NCBI RefSeq assembly: GCF_014851585.1
Contig: NZ_JACVAB010000007.1
Span: forward strand, 124,001-188,000
Length of the DNA: 64,000 nt
Source of the DNA: Agrobacterium sp. AGB01
Lineage (GTDB): Bacteria; Pseudomonadota; Alphaproteobacteria; Rhizobiales; Rhizobiaceae
Direction: 5' to 3'
The notes under the pieces were generated by a model that saw only the letters and a list, made by a program, of their open reading frames with translations, was not told the DNA's origin and did not search any database. Every line of letters starts with the position of its first letter. Position 1 is the first letter of the stretch. This document shows positions 24,271 through 32,571 of this stretch, piece by piece. The position numbers were made by a program, and so were the translations under genes.

Positions 24271-25089
24271 TCAACTCCGCTGTCTGCGACGATTAAGATG
24301 GACGATCAGGCCGAGCGTGCCAGCAATCACCAGGAAGGAGAAGACTGTTGTGACCGTGCCAAGCGCATAAAGCACCGGTGTCGTCACATTAGTGGTCATG
24401 CCGTAGATTTCCAGCGGCAGCGTATTGAACGATCCTGCCGTCATCAGCGTGCGGGCAAATTCGTCATAAGACAGCGTGAAGCCGAACAGCCCAACGCCGA
24501 TCAGGCTCGGAGCGATCATCGGCAAAACAACATTCGAGAATGTCTGCCAGGAGGATGCGCCGAGATCCCGTGCCGCTTCCTCGTAAGCAGGTGAGAAGCG
24601 GTTGAACACGGCAAACATGATCAACACACCAAAGGGCAGCGTCCAGGTCAGGTGCGCGCCGAAGGCCGAGGAGTACCATGCCGGCTGCAGGCCGAGCTGG
24701 CTGAACAGCACGCCGATGCCGAGCGAAACGATGATCGAGGGTACAACGAGGCTTGCGACTGCCAGATAAAAGAGCGCCGTCGCGCCGATGAATTTTCGGC
24801 GAAAGGCCAGTCCTGCCAGCAGCGACACAACAACCGTTACCAGCATGACCATGATGCCAAGCATGGCCGAGCGGCGGAACGAACCGCCGAAATCACCCAC
24901 CGCCTGGGTTTCGAACAGGTTGGCGAACCAGCGCAGCGACACACCGTTGAGCGGGAAGGTGAGGCCGCCATTCGGCCCCTGAAAGGACAGGATCAGGATT
25001 GCCGACAGCGGGCCATAGAGGAACAGCACGAAGACGGCAAAGAAGATGGCGAGAAAGTAGAACTCACGGGAGCGTTTTTCGCGGTACAT
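24271..25089 (-). CDS. ABC transporter permease (PotC type)
   Basis: A 272-aa inner-membrane protein with about six hydrophobic segments and the ATPase-contact loop EEAARDLGASSWQTFSNVVL typical of spermidine/putrescine and iron-type permeases. The start was set at the ATG at 25089 (MYREKRSREFYFLAIFF), one base after the stop of the other permease gene, with AAGGAG upstream; nine more upstream residues are possible but lie inside the neighbour. Pairs with the PotB-type permease as a heterodimer. Confidence 0.92.
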   Translation of the reverse strand: MYREKRSREFYFLAIFFAVFVLFLYGPLSAILILSFQGPNGGLTFPLNGVSLRWFANLFETQAVGDFGGSFRRSAMLGIMVMLVTVVVSLLAGLAFRRKFIGATALFYLAVASLVVPSIIVSLGIGVLFSQLGLQPAWYSSAFGAHLTWTLPFGVLIMFAVFNRFSPAYEEAARDLGASSWQTFSNVVLPMIAPSLIGVGLFGFTLSYDEFARTLMTAGSFNTLPLEIYGMTTNVTTPVLYALGTVTTVFSFLVIAGTLGLIVHLNRRRQRS

Positions 25090-25090
25090 C

Positions 25091-26002
25091 TTAAAGCTCC
25101 TTCCGGATATCAACGATCCGCAATATGCCAGCGACCATCATCAACACGAGCACCAGCAGCACCACGGCATTGGCGGCCGCGGCAGGGTATTGCAGCAGCG
25201 ACATCTGGTTCTTCATCATCAGCGCGACGGAGGCGCTCTGTCCGCCAGACATCACCTGCACGGTGGAAAAATCGGCCATGACCAGAGTTACGACAAAAAT
25301 CGTGCCGATCGCCATGCCGGGTTTGGCAAGCGGAATGATGACGTTCGACAGGATCTGCCAAGAAGAAGCGCCTGCATCACGCGCTGCCTCTACCAGCGAT
25401 TTGTCAATGCGCATCAATGTGTTGAAGATCGGCGTCACCATGAAGAGCGTGTAGAGATGCACCATGGCCAAGACGACAGCGAAATCGGAATAGAGCAGCC
25501 ATTCCACCGGTTCGGAAATCACTCCGGACCCCACCAGCGTAGAATTGATCAGGCCGTTTCGTCCAAGAACCGGGATCCATGAAATCATCCGGATGATATT
25601 CGATGTCAGAAACGGCACGGTGCAGATCAGGAACAGTACCATTTGCATTGATGTGGTGCGGATGTGGAAGGCAAGGAAGTAGGCGACCCAGAAACCGATG
25701 AAAAGCGTGATCAGCCAGACCAGAGCCGCATATTTAAGTGTGTTGAGATAGGTCTTCCAGGTAACCCATGACCCAAGCGTTTCAGCATAGTTCATCGTCA
25801 GGAAGTCGGGATACATTTGGGCGAAATCATAATCCCAGAAACTGACAACTGCGATCATGATGATCGGTAGCAGCAAAAAGAAACCAAGAATGAGCGTCAG
25901 CGGCACCGCCTGTAGGTAGGAGATGACGGCAATCGGCAGCTGAAAGCCTTTTGGGCGAGCCTGCTCGGCATTTTCCGTATCCGTCGATGTGATCGTCGCC
26001 AT
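25091..26002 (-). CDS. ABC transporter permease (PotB type)
   Basis: A 303-aa membrane protein with six main hydrophobic stretches and the loop VEAARDAGASSWQILSNVII, the coupling helix for the ATPase. The N-terminus MATITSTDTENAEQARPKGF is cytoplasmic and polar. It is separated from the upstream binding-protein gene by 198 bp that contains a strong GC hairpin, so expression relative to the binding protein may be lowered. Together with the PotC-type protein it forms the membrane channel. Confidence 0.92.
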   Translation of the reverse strand: MATITSTDTENAEQARPKGFQLPIAVISYLQAVPLTLILGFFLLLPIIMIAVVSFWDYDFAQMYPDFLTMNYAETLGSWVTWKTYLNTLKYAALVWLITLFIGFWVAYFLAFHIRTTSMQMVLFLICTVPFLTSNIIRMISWIPVLGRNGLINSTLVGSGVISEPVEWLLYSDFAVVLAMVHLYTLFMVTPIFNTLMRIDKSLVEAARDAGASSWQILSNVIIPLAKPGMAIGTIFVVTLVMADFSTVQVMSGGQSASVALMMKNQMSLLQYPAAAANAVVLLVLVLMMVAGILRIVDIRKEL

Positions 26003-26162
26003 TGCTTGGCTTCTCCCTATGGGCCTCTGGACCTTCCCGCAACGAAAAGGCGAAGCTGTCGGCTACATCATCAGGCCTACCGGCCATCTTCTCCACGACT
26101 GCGAATAAGCCGTGGCCGCGTTCGCCTGTCACGATCGCGCCTGGCGGTGCGGCTGGGTTAAG

Positions 26163-26185
26163 CCCTCCCCCTTGCGGGGGGAGGG
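26163..26185 (-). terminator. GC-rich perfect hairpin between binding-protein and permease genes
   Basis: CCCTCCCCC (26163-26171) pairs with GGGGGAGGG (26177-26185) around a tight loop. On the minus strand it lies 15 bp after the binding-protein stop. The strand after it is not T-rich, so it fits an RNA-stability or attenuation element, or a dispersed palindromic repeat, better than a full terminator. The 198-bp gap holds no gene that I can support. Confidence 0.5.
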
Positions 26186-26200
26186 TGATCTGTTTGTCTG

Positions 26201-27505
26201 TTAGGCTGCGATAAACTCGTTCCAGCGGCGGACCATGTAACGGTCTTCGTCCATCACCGAGTTCCAGCAAGCGACATGGCCCATGCGTTCCTCGAAGGAG
26301 CCACCGTCGCGCACTGCGCCGGCCTTTTCCATGACCTTGCCATCCGGCGCAACGATATCGCCGGTCGCGGCCTTGCCTTCGATCCAGTAGCCCCATTCAT
26401 CGGCCGACATGTGTTCCTTGGCGGTTTCCATGCAGGCAGAGTAGTAACCCTGACGGTTGAGATAGGCGCCAACCCAGCCGGAGGTGTACCAATTGATATA
26501 TTCGTAAGCCGCGTCGAGCTGTGCACCGGTAAGATGTGCTGCGAGACCCAGACCGCCACCCCACGAACGATAGCCTTCCTTCAGTGGCTGGTATTTGCAG
26601 TCGATGCCTTTGGAACGAACGGCGGCAACCGCTGGCGACCACATGGACTGGATGATCACTTCGCCAGACGCCATCAGGTTGACCGACTCGTCGAACGACT
26701 TCCAGAAGGCACGGAACTGGCCATCCTGCTTGGCCTTGATCAGGAAGTCGATTGTCTTGTCGATCTCTTCCTTGGTCATGTTGCCCTTGTCGGCATATTT
26801 GATGTTGCCGAGCGCTTCCATGATCATCGCCGCATCCATTATGCCGATCGACGGGATGTTGAGGATCGAGGTCTTGCCCTTGAACTCAGGATCCATGATG
26901 TCGGCCCAAGTGGTGATGTCGCGGCCAACCAGGTCAGGACGAATACCGAGCGTATCGGCATTGTAGATCGTTGGCATCATGGTGAAGTACTGGGTCTCTT
27001 CCTTCGCAAAGGTTTTGTCGCCCGGCTTTTCAACGAACCCGACCGTGTGCGGCGCGGTGCCCTGTGCAATCACGCTGTCGGGTGTCAACTTGCCGTTTTT
27101 GAACAGGGGAACGACCTTGTCGTAATATTTCAGCTTCTTTGTATCCATCGGCTGGATCACGCCCGCCGCATAGACCTTCTTCAAGATCCAATATTCTATG
27201 TCTGCAACGTCATAGGACTTCGGTTGGGTGACTGCACGTTGGGCGGCGGCATCCGAATCCGTCGCCGTCATCTCGAGCGTGATGCCGAGATCGGCCTTGC
27301 ACTTCTCGGCAATCGCATTGAGGTTTGACACGCCAGTGCCAAACTGGCGAAGCGTAATCGGGTTCTGTGCCCAGATGGTCGGGAAACCGGTAATCGCGCC
27401 CGAACCGGCTGCGAGGCCGGCCGCAGCCGATGCCGTTTTCAAAAGCGAACGGCGGGAAATACCCTTGGCCGTCTTCTCGATTCCCGTTTTTTTTGTATCG
27501 GTCAT
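26201..27505 (-). CDS. ABC transporter solute-binding protein with Tat signal (PotD-like)
   Basis: A 434-aa protein. The N-terminus has a twin-arginine signal, SRRSLLK followed by a hydrophobic stretch (residues about 18-45). The mature part is an SBP_bac_8/PotD-like fold (FRAFWKSFDESVNLMASGEV, AAHLTGAQLDAAYEYINWYT). It binds the substrate, perhaps a polyamine-like or modified amino acid compound, in the periplasm. AAGAGGAGAACTGGC precedes the ATG. It sits 34 bp after the ATPase gene in the leftward operon. Confidence 0.9.
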   Translation of the reverse strand: MTDTKKTGIEKTAKGISRRSLLKTASAAAGLAAGSGAITGFPTIWAQNPITLRQFGTGVSNLNAIAEKCKADLGITLEMTATDSDAAAQRAVTQPKSYDVADIEYWILKKVYAAGVIQPMDTKKLKYYDKVVPLFKNGKLTPDSVIAQGTAPHTVGFVEKPGDKTFAKEETQYFTMMPTIYNADTLGIRPDLVGRDITTWADIMDPEFKGKTSILNIPSIGIMDAAMIMEALGNIKYADKGNMTKEEIDKTIDFLIKAKQDGQFRAFWKSFDESVNLMASGEVIIQSMWSPAVAAVRSKGIDCKYQPLKEGYRSWGGGLGLAAHLTGAQLDAAYEYINWYTSGWVGAYLNRQGYYSACMETAKEHMSADEWGYWIEGKAATGDIVAPDGKVMEKAGAVRDGGSFEERMGHVACWNSVMDEDRYMVRRWNEFIAA

Positions 27506-27539
27506 GCCAGTTCTCCTCTTGAGGTTTATTGTTGTAGTT

Positions 27540-28631
27540 TCAGTGCTTCAGCCGCCCCAGCACGAGCGCGTCTTCACGCTCCCACGAAAGCGGAATCGCG
27601 TCGCCAACCTTCACCGGATTGGCGAAATAGTCCTTGTCACTGAGGATCGCGGTAAAATCCTCCACACCGGAGCCATTGATGGTGAGTTTCACCGATGAGC
27701 CGCGATATTCGACGTTTGAAACGGAACCGGTGAAGCCGAGGCCCTTTTCGGTCGCAGGTGCAACACGCACGTGGTCGGTCCGAACCGCAACGTCGGCAGT
27801 GTCGTTCAGGCCGGCAGCTTCGGCGCCGATCGCCAGAAAATCGCCGCCAGCCGGGACCGAAATCATCAGCTCATCGCCCGCGCTTTTTATCACTCGCCCG
27901 GAAATCACATTATGATCGCCCATGAACTTCGCTACGAAAGCAGTTGCCGGGCGCTCAAACACCGTGCGTGGGTGCGCTGCCTGCTCGATGCGACCATCAT
28001 TCATGATGACGATGATATCGGCGAGCGCCATTGCCTCTTCCTGGCTGTGCGTCACATGGACGAAGGTGATGCCAAGCGAGGTCTGGAGCTTTTTAAGCTC
28101 CGCCCGCATACGGATTTTCAGGAATGGGTCGAGGGCTGAAAGCGGCTCATCGAGCAGAAGCGCTTCCGGATCGGTGATCAAAGCGCGGGCAAGCGCCACG
28201 CGCTGCTGCTGGCCGCCGGAAAGCTGGGCCGGACGCCGCGGCGCATAGGCTTCGAGCTGCATCAGTTTCAGCATGTCGAGCGCCTTGGCGCGCCGCACGT
28301 CTTTGTCCACGCCCTTCATCTTCAAGGAGAAGGCGACGTTGTCGACGAGGTCGAGATGCGGAAACAGCGCGTAGGACTGAAACATCATCGCCGTGCCACG
28401 CTTGGCCGGCGGCAGGTCAGTGACAACGGCATTGCCAAGACGGATATCACCTGTCGAGATGCTCTCGTGTCCGGCGATCATCCTGAGCGTCGAGGTCTTG
28501 CCGCAACCTGAGGGTCCAAGCAGGCAGCAATAGGTGCCAGCGGGGATCTTGAGGCTGATCTCATGGACGGCCGTGGTGGCACCATAGATCTTGGAAACGG
28601 ATACGATGTCTATTTCAGCGGCTTTGCTCAT
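27540..28631 (-). CDS. ABC transporter ATP-binding protein (PotA type)
   Basis: A 363-aa ATPase: Walker A GPSGCGKTS, signature LSGGQQQRVALARAL, Walker B LLLDEPLSALDP, and a C-terminal TOBE domain from about residue 280. I use the ATG at 28631 (MSKAAEIDIVSVSKIYGATT) because AGGAGAG precedes it; a longer frame would begin in the divergent promoter region. First gene of the six-gene leftward operon and divergent from the GntR regulator. Confidence 0.93.
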   Translation of the reverse strand: MSKAAEIDIVSVSKIYGATTAVHEISLKIPAGTYCCLLGPSGCGKTSTLRMIAGHESISTGDIRLGNAVVTDLPPAKRGTAMMFQSYALFPHLDLVDNVAFSLKMKGVDKDVRRAKALDMLKLMQLEAYAPRRPAQLSGGQQQRVALARALITDPEALLLDEPLSALDPFLKIRMRAELKKLQTSLGITFVHVTHSQEEAMALADIIVIMNDGRIEQAAHPRTVFERPATAFVAKFMGDHNVISGRVIKSAGDELMISVPAGGDFLAIGAEAAGLNDTADVAVRTDHVRVAPATEKGLGFTGSVSNVEYRGSSVKLTINGSGVEDFTAILSDKDYFANPVKVGDAIPLSWEREDALVLGRLKH

Positions 28632-28747
28632 AGGCACTCTCCTGAGATTATTTTTGGTGATGCAGGAGCTGTGCCAGTTCAATTTACCGTTGAAGATCAA
28701 CGATATTCTGGCGCCAAACAGTTTTTGTCATTTAAGGCTGCGCAAAT

Positions 28748-28789
28748 TTGCATCGATTGTTTTCGATCTCTTGGTCAAATCGTATGCAA
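28748..28789. promoter_or_regulatory. Candidate GntR operator
   Basis: TTGCATCGATT (28748-28758) and AATCGTATGCAA (28778-28789) form an imperfect inverted repeat with 19 bp between arms, in the 238-bp divergent region between the ABC operon and the gntR-like gene. FadR-branch regulators bind paired half-sites of this kind near their own promoter. Confidence 0.4.
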
Positions 28790-28869
28790 TCTAAGTTATG
28801 GATTGCTAAATATCCTACTAGGCAGGTGGCCCCGCAACGCGCTACAAGAAGTCATGCTGGACAAAACCA

Positions 28870-29586
28870 ATGACCTTGCTTGAACATACATCCGCCTCTG
28901 CTGGTCCATTGGTCGAGGACCGCTCAATGGCGATCCGCGAGTCCCTGCGCAATGCCATCATTGATCGGCGGCTCGCGCCGGGAACAAAACTGTCCGAAGC
29001 GGAAGTTGGCGCGCTTTTTGATGTCAGCCGGACGGTGGCACGCGCTGCGCTTCAAATGCTGACCTTCGAAGGCCTTGTAAAGACCGAGCGTAACCGTGGT
29101 GCCTTCGTGTCCAATCCGACGCCAGAAGAGGCGCGGCAAATCTTTGCATCCCGCCGGCTGATTGAGCCAGGCATTGTTACCGCCGCCGCAGAACGGATCA
29201 CGCCGCAGGATATCGCTCGTTTTCGCGAACAATTGGTTGAGGAAGAGCGCTATATGAATGAGCGCGGCCCAGCAGCACGGCGGGCGGAAATCAAGGCATC
29301 CGGTGATTTCCACCTCATGCTGGCCTCTGTTGCTGGCAATGCCATCCTGCAACGTTTTATGGATGAGTTGGTGGCGCGGTCTTCGCTGGTCATCGCGCTT
29401 TACGGCCGTTCAGGTGTGTCGAGCTGCGGCCATAGCGAACATTTCGCCATTCTGGACCTGATCGAACGCGGTGACGCCAAGCGCGCCGCAGACCTGATGC
29501 TGCACCATATCGATCACATCGAGGCCGATCTCGACTTGCAGCCCAAGCAGGGCGTGGCGCTCAAAGATGCGCTGTCAATCGGCTGA
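28870..29586 (+). CDS. GntR-family transcriptional regulator (FadR/FCD subfamily)
   Basis: A 238-aa regulator. The N-terminal winged helix holds LSEAEVGALFDVSRTVARAA (residues about 38-57). The C-terminal FCD domain is helical with conserved D and H metal ligands (GDFHLMLASVAGN, HSEHFAI, HHIDHIE). It probably represses the divergent ABC/racemase/acetyltransferase operon until a carboxylate-type ligand binds. The ATG at 28870 has a weak ribosome site; the ATG at 28927 follows GAGGACC and would drop 19 residues, and I cannot decide between them. A strong terminator follows. Confidence 0.9.
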   Translation: MTLLEHTSASAGPLVEDRSMAIRESLRNAIIDRRLAPGTKLSEAEVGALFDVSRTVARAALQMLTFEGLVKTERNRGAFVSNPTPEEARQIFASRRLIEPGIVTAAAERITPQDIARFREQLVEEERYMNERGPAARRAEIKASGDFHLMLASVAGNAILQRFMDELVARSSLVIALYGRSGVSSCGHSEHFAILDLIERGDAKRAADLMLHHIDHIEADLDLQPKQGVALKDALSIG

Positions 29587-29608
29587 AGGATGAGTTCATC
29601 GTGAAAAT

Positions 29609-29639
29609 GACGCCGACCGAAAGGGTCGGCGTCTTTTTT
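29609..29639. terminator. Bidirectional rho-independent terminator
   Basis: GACGCCGACC (29609-29618) pairs perfectly with GGTCGGCGTC (29624-29633); six T follow on the plus strand and ATTTTC on the minus strand. It ends both the gntR-like gene and the convergent yceI-like gene. Confidence 0.9.
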
Positions 29640-29640
29640 C

Positions 29641-30219
29641 TTACTTCTTGATCGCTTCCAGATCGACATCCAATAACAGGTCTGGTCCCAGACCAAAGTC
29701 TGCCAGCTTGGTGATGCCAAAATCAGCGCCGGTGATTGCACCGGTTGCAGAAAAACCTGTCTTGATGGTCTTTGCATCCCAAGGAAGCGGCGATTCAGAA
29801 TTCCATGTCACATCAAGTGTAACCGGCTTCGTCGTGCCTGCGAGGCTCAGATCGCCGGTAACCTTTGCAGTCTTGTCGCCGGTCTTTTCAATCGCGGTGC
29901 TTTTGAAGGTGACGTCAGGGAACTCTTCAACGTTCAGGAAGTCCGGGCTTTTGAGGTGCGTGTCACGCTGTTCGTGGTTGGTATCGATGCTGGCAGCATC
30001 GATCTTCAGCTCGATCGAGCTTTTCGTGACATCGTCCTTGTCGAATGAAATTTCACCGGACACGGTGCGGAACACACCATGCGCATTTGCCCAGCCAGCA
30101 TGATTGGTCTTGAAGCTGACCCATGCATGGGTCGGATCAATCTCGTAGCTGTCGGCAGCAAAAGCAGTTCCGGCGGCAAGCAGACCGAAAAGGGCTGCGG
30201 TTGTTGCAATAAATTTCAT
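29641..30219 (-). CDS. YceI-family periplasmic protein
   Basis: A 192-aa secreted protein. Signal peptide MKFIATTAALFGLLAAGTAF with cleavage near AFA-AD. The mature domain is a YceI lipocalin-like barrel: YEIDPTHAWVSFKTNHAG at its start and LSLAGTTKPVTLDV in the middle. YceI proteins bind isoprenoid lipids in a hydrophobic pocket, and some are induced at high pH or by osmotic stress. ATAGGAGAATTTT precedes the ATG. It follows a membrane protein gene by 50 bp on the same strand, suggesting co-transcription. Confidence 0.92.
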   Translation of the reverse strand: MKFIATTAALFGLLAAGTAFAADSYEIDPTHAWVSFKTNHAGWANAHGVFRTVSGEISFDKDDVTKSSIELKIDAASIDTNHEQRDTHLKSPDFLNVEEFPDVTFKSTAIEKTGDKTAKVTGDLSLAGTTKPVTLDVTWNSESPLPWDAKTIKTGFSATGAITGADFGITKLADFGLGPDLLLDVDLEAIKK

Positions 30220-30269
30220 AAAATTCTCCTATGAACTGGCATCGGAATGATACCCGGGGCTGGGGATCG

Positions 30270-31136
30270 TCAGCTGGCGAATTGCAGGCCAGCAATGAGG
30301 ATTGCGATGATTGCCGGAACGGCAACGACCAAACCGCAAACCAGCGGGCGCAGTGCCGGGGCAAGTTTCAAGCGGTTTGCAAGGGTCGAGGTGAAAGGCA
30401 GCAAAACCAGAGTGAGGCCAGCAACAATGAGGCCAGCACTAGACGCTTGCGGAGCAAGTATGGCCGTTGCCAGCAGGCCAAGAAATGCAGTCCAGGACAT
30501 GGCAAATCCGCCTGGACCCGCAAGGCTGAAGGCTCCGCCGTTGCCACGCAAATGGGCGATGTAGGCAATGAGAAGGTAACCGCCAAACAATGCCGTCAGC
30601 GCACCGTTGAACATCGCCATGCCCATGTAGCCACCGAAAATAGCAACCAGTGCTGCCGAAAGCGACGTGGCAAATGCAGCCTGCGGCAGAACCGGTTGGC
30701 GGTCCTGCGTTTCATCCGAGGTGCGCAAAGCAACCCAGATACTACCGGCAACGGCGATGGCGATCAGGATCAGCGTAACGACGAGTTTCCGTTCGCTATT
30801 GGCAAGAATGACGCTGCCCATCCACCAGGCAGGCGCAGCCAAAGCAACCAATGCTGCAACGCCCGCCAAAAGCCATGAGCGGGTGCGGATGACAGGGGCA
30901 AGGACAGCGAAGACAACACCAAAAACCAGCAGGACATAAGGCAGCTTGTGCGCCGCCCTTACAGGTGGAAATGCAGGCAGTCCGTCCAGACCGACCAGCA
31001 CCACAGCTGCAAAAACCGGGATCAGCGCGCTGGCCAGAACCAGCCCCACCCCGCTCGCCTTGCGGGCCAAAAGGCTTGCCACGACACCAAGTGCGAAAGG
31101 AATTGCAACGATTGTGAGGAGCATCGTCTGAAGCAT
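30270..31136 (-). CDS. Hypothetical polytopic membrane protein
   Basis: A 288-aa very hydrophobic protein with perhaps nine membrane segments, rich in Ala, Val and Leu, with few polar motifs. I do not recognise a family. The N-terminus MLQTMLLTIVAIPFALGVVA looks like a first transmembrane helix, not a cleaved signal. It is upstream of the YceI gene on the same strand; in some bacteria YceI genes neighbour cytochrome b561 genes, but the histidine pattern expected of b561 is not evident here. GGAAAG lies upstream of the start. Confidence 0.65.
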   Translation of the reverse strand: MLQTMLLTIVAIPFALGVVASLLARKASGVGLVLASALIPVFAAVVLVGLDGLPAFPPVRAAHKLPYVLLVFGVVFAVLAPVIRTRSWLLAGVAALVALAAPAWWMGSVILANSERKLVVTLILIAIAVAGSIWVALRTSDETQDRQPVLPQAAFATSLSAALVAIFGGYMGMAMFNGALTALFGGYLLIAYIAHLRGNGGAFSLAGPGGFAMSWTAFLGLLATAILAPQASSAGLIVAGLTLVLLPFTSTLANRLKLAPALRPLVCGLVVAVPAIIAILIAGLQFAS

Positions 31137-31413
31137 GTAGAAAACTGGCTTTCCGTATCACTATCTGAAAATTGGGTCTGTAATGGCGGCGACGCTAATC
31201 CGACTGTTCTGCGCCACGCAAGCGGGGCAACGGGGCTGATACGTCACATTGACGTGATAGAAATAGTAATCGAGGGGTGACACTTCGTTCACAAATATTG
31301 AACGATGAAACATCACGTGTCCGGGATCGGTTCGGTTGCCGAACACGAAAATTGTGGGCGTATAGCCGACGAATGACGCTCCGATTTGCCCGGCGCGCCA
31401 CTCTATCCGTCGC
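31137..31413. other. Intergenic stretch without a supported gene
   Basis: This 277-bp gap holds a near-symmetric ACGTCACATTGACGT at about 31244-31258 and a minus-strand open frame without a good start or ribosome site. Nothing else is convincing. Confidence 0.4.
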
Positions 31414-31605
31414 CTATATGATTTTTGTCCATCTGCCCTTGAGGGTGAGAAACGTTAAATCGGGCTGCGTTATCGCGGCATAGACATAGCCGGTCTCAAA
31501 ATCTTCCACATGCGTGACTGTGGTGCCGTCAGCTTCTTTCCAGGTTAAACACAACGGCGCCTTAGTCGGCCCGGTGACGGTGACCGACACCTGGGGAGGT
31601 TTCAT
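31414..31605 (-). CDS. MoaF-like small protein, probably N-terminally truncated
   Basis: A 63-aa frame containing DGTTVTHVEDFETGYVYAAI and ending LTLKGRWTKII. This resembles the C-terminal part of MoaF-related proteins of about 100 aa, as far as I recall that family. The expected N-terminal strands are missing, because the metallo-beta-lactamase-like gene ends only 45 bp upstream. It may be a shortened but used gene, or a decaying one. Last gene of the leftward group that starts with the DsbA-like gene. Low confidence in function. Confidence 0.45.
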   Translation of the reverse strand: MKPPQVSVTVTGPTKAPLCLTWKEADGTTVTHVEDFETGYVYAAITQPDLTFLTLKGRWTKII

Positions 31606-31650
31606 TCGCCATTTTCTCTGCCTCGATCTGTTGTCGATCTGTCCCCGTTT

Positions 31651-32547
31651 TCAACCCCACTTCATCTCGCCCTTGGCAACCTTGGCACCCAGTTCCAGCG
31701 AGCTGGCATCCTTGAGGTCCGGATAACGTTTGAGCATAGCGGCAATCACCTCTGCGCTATCCTTGCCCTTGGACACTTCTTCCTCGAAAGCCATGAGGTA
31801 ATCGCGTGTGAACTTAATGGCCTCGACGCCTTGCGGTGCACCCTCGGACTGGTGACCGGGAATAACGATCTTCGGGTTACGGGCAATCAGATCATCAAGC
31901 GCCTTGATCCATGCCGCACGCTTTTCAGCAGTACCTTCATCAGCCACCCAGACGTGAATACCGGAAGACACAAGAACGCCGCCAAAAACAGCTTCAAGTG
32001 ATGGTACCCACAGGTAGCGACGATCATGCATTGTGGGAATTTCGACGATTTCTATTCTGTTGCCGTCGAGCTCCAGTGCTTCGAGGTCGGACACGGAGGG
32101 AATGACGACATCCGCCAGCTTTTGCGGGCCATTTTCCTTGAGTTGTGGACCCCAAACCTCCAGCTTGCCCTGGACATTGCTATTGATAGCGTCAACGGTG
32201 GCTTTCCGGGCAATGACCTTCGCATCAGGAAAAATGTCAACGACCGGCCGCAGGCTGAAATAGTAATCAGGATCGTTGCAGCTCACATAAATTGTCGACA
32301 GGTTTTTTCCTGTTGCCTTGATGGCGGCTGCCAGAGCACTACCGTCTGACAAGGTAAAACCGCCATCGATCAGGATGGCATCTTTTTCCCCGGTCAAAAG
32401 AACGGGTGTGCGCCGAAAGCCGGTCTCATCCGCCTGGAAAAACGTCCATTTCAAAGTTGTGGCAAATGCCCTTGATACTGAGACTGGCAGTGCCGCAAGG
32501 CTGGCGGCGGCGACTGTGAGCTTGAGCGTGTTACGTCGTGTAAACAT
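31651..32547 (-). CDS. Metallo-beta-lactamase-fold protein lacking most metal ligands, Tat-exported
   Basis: A 298-aa protein. The N-terminus FTRRNTLKLTVAAASLAAL is a twin-arginine-type signal. The body is an MBL fold (AILIDGGFTLSDG, KIVIPGHQSEG). The usual zinc motif HxHxDH is replaced by C90-N-D-P-D-Y95, so only one Asp remains of the four ligands. It therefore probably binds metal poorly or acts in another way. AGAGGACAT precedes the ATG. It lies 24 bp after the DsbA-like gene, suggesting an operon with it and the MoaF-like fragment. Confidence 0.8.
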   Translation of the reverse strand: MFTRRNTLKLTVAAASLAALPVSVSRAFATTLKWTFFQADETGFRRTPVLLTGEKDAILIDGGFTLSDGSALAAAIKATGKNLSTIYVSCNDPDYYFSLRPVVDIFPDAKVIARKATVDAINSNVQGKLEVWGPQLKENGPQKLADVVIPSVSDLEALELDGNRIEIVEIPTMHDRRYLWVPSLEAVFGGVLVSSGIHVWVADEGTAEKRAAWIKALDDLIARNPKIVIPGHQSEGAPQGVEAIKFTRDYLMAFEEEVSKGKDSAEVIAAMLKRYPDLKDASSLELGAKVAKGEMKWG

Positions 32548-32571
32548 GGATATGTCCTCTGAGTAGAATTG

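Noticed and set aside
30231-30878. Long plus-strand frame opposite the hydrophobic membrane protein gene
   Set aside because: Antisense of a hydrophobic protein; rich in Gln, Arg and Asn as expected for such a shadow.
31161-31395. Minus-strand frame without ATG containing a protein-like stretch near HVMFHRSIFVNEVSPLDYYF
   Set aside because: No start codon with a ribosome site, mixed codon pattern and no recognised family; could be chance or decay.
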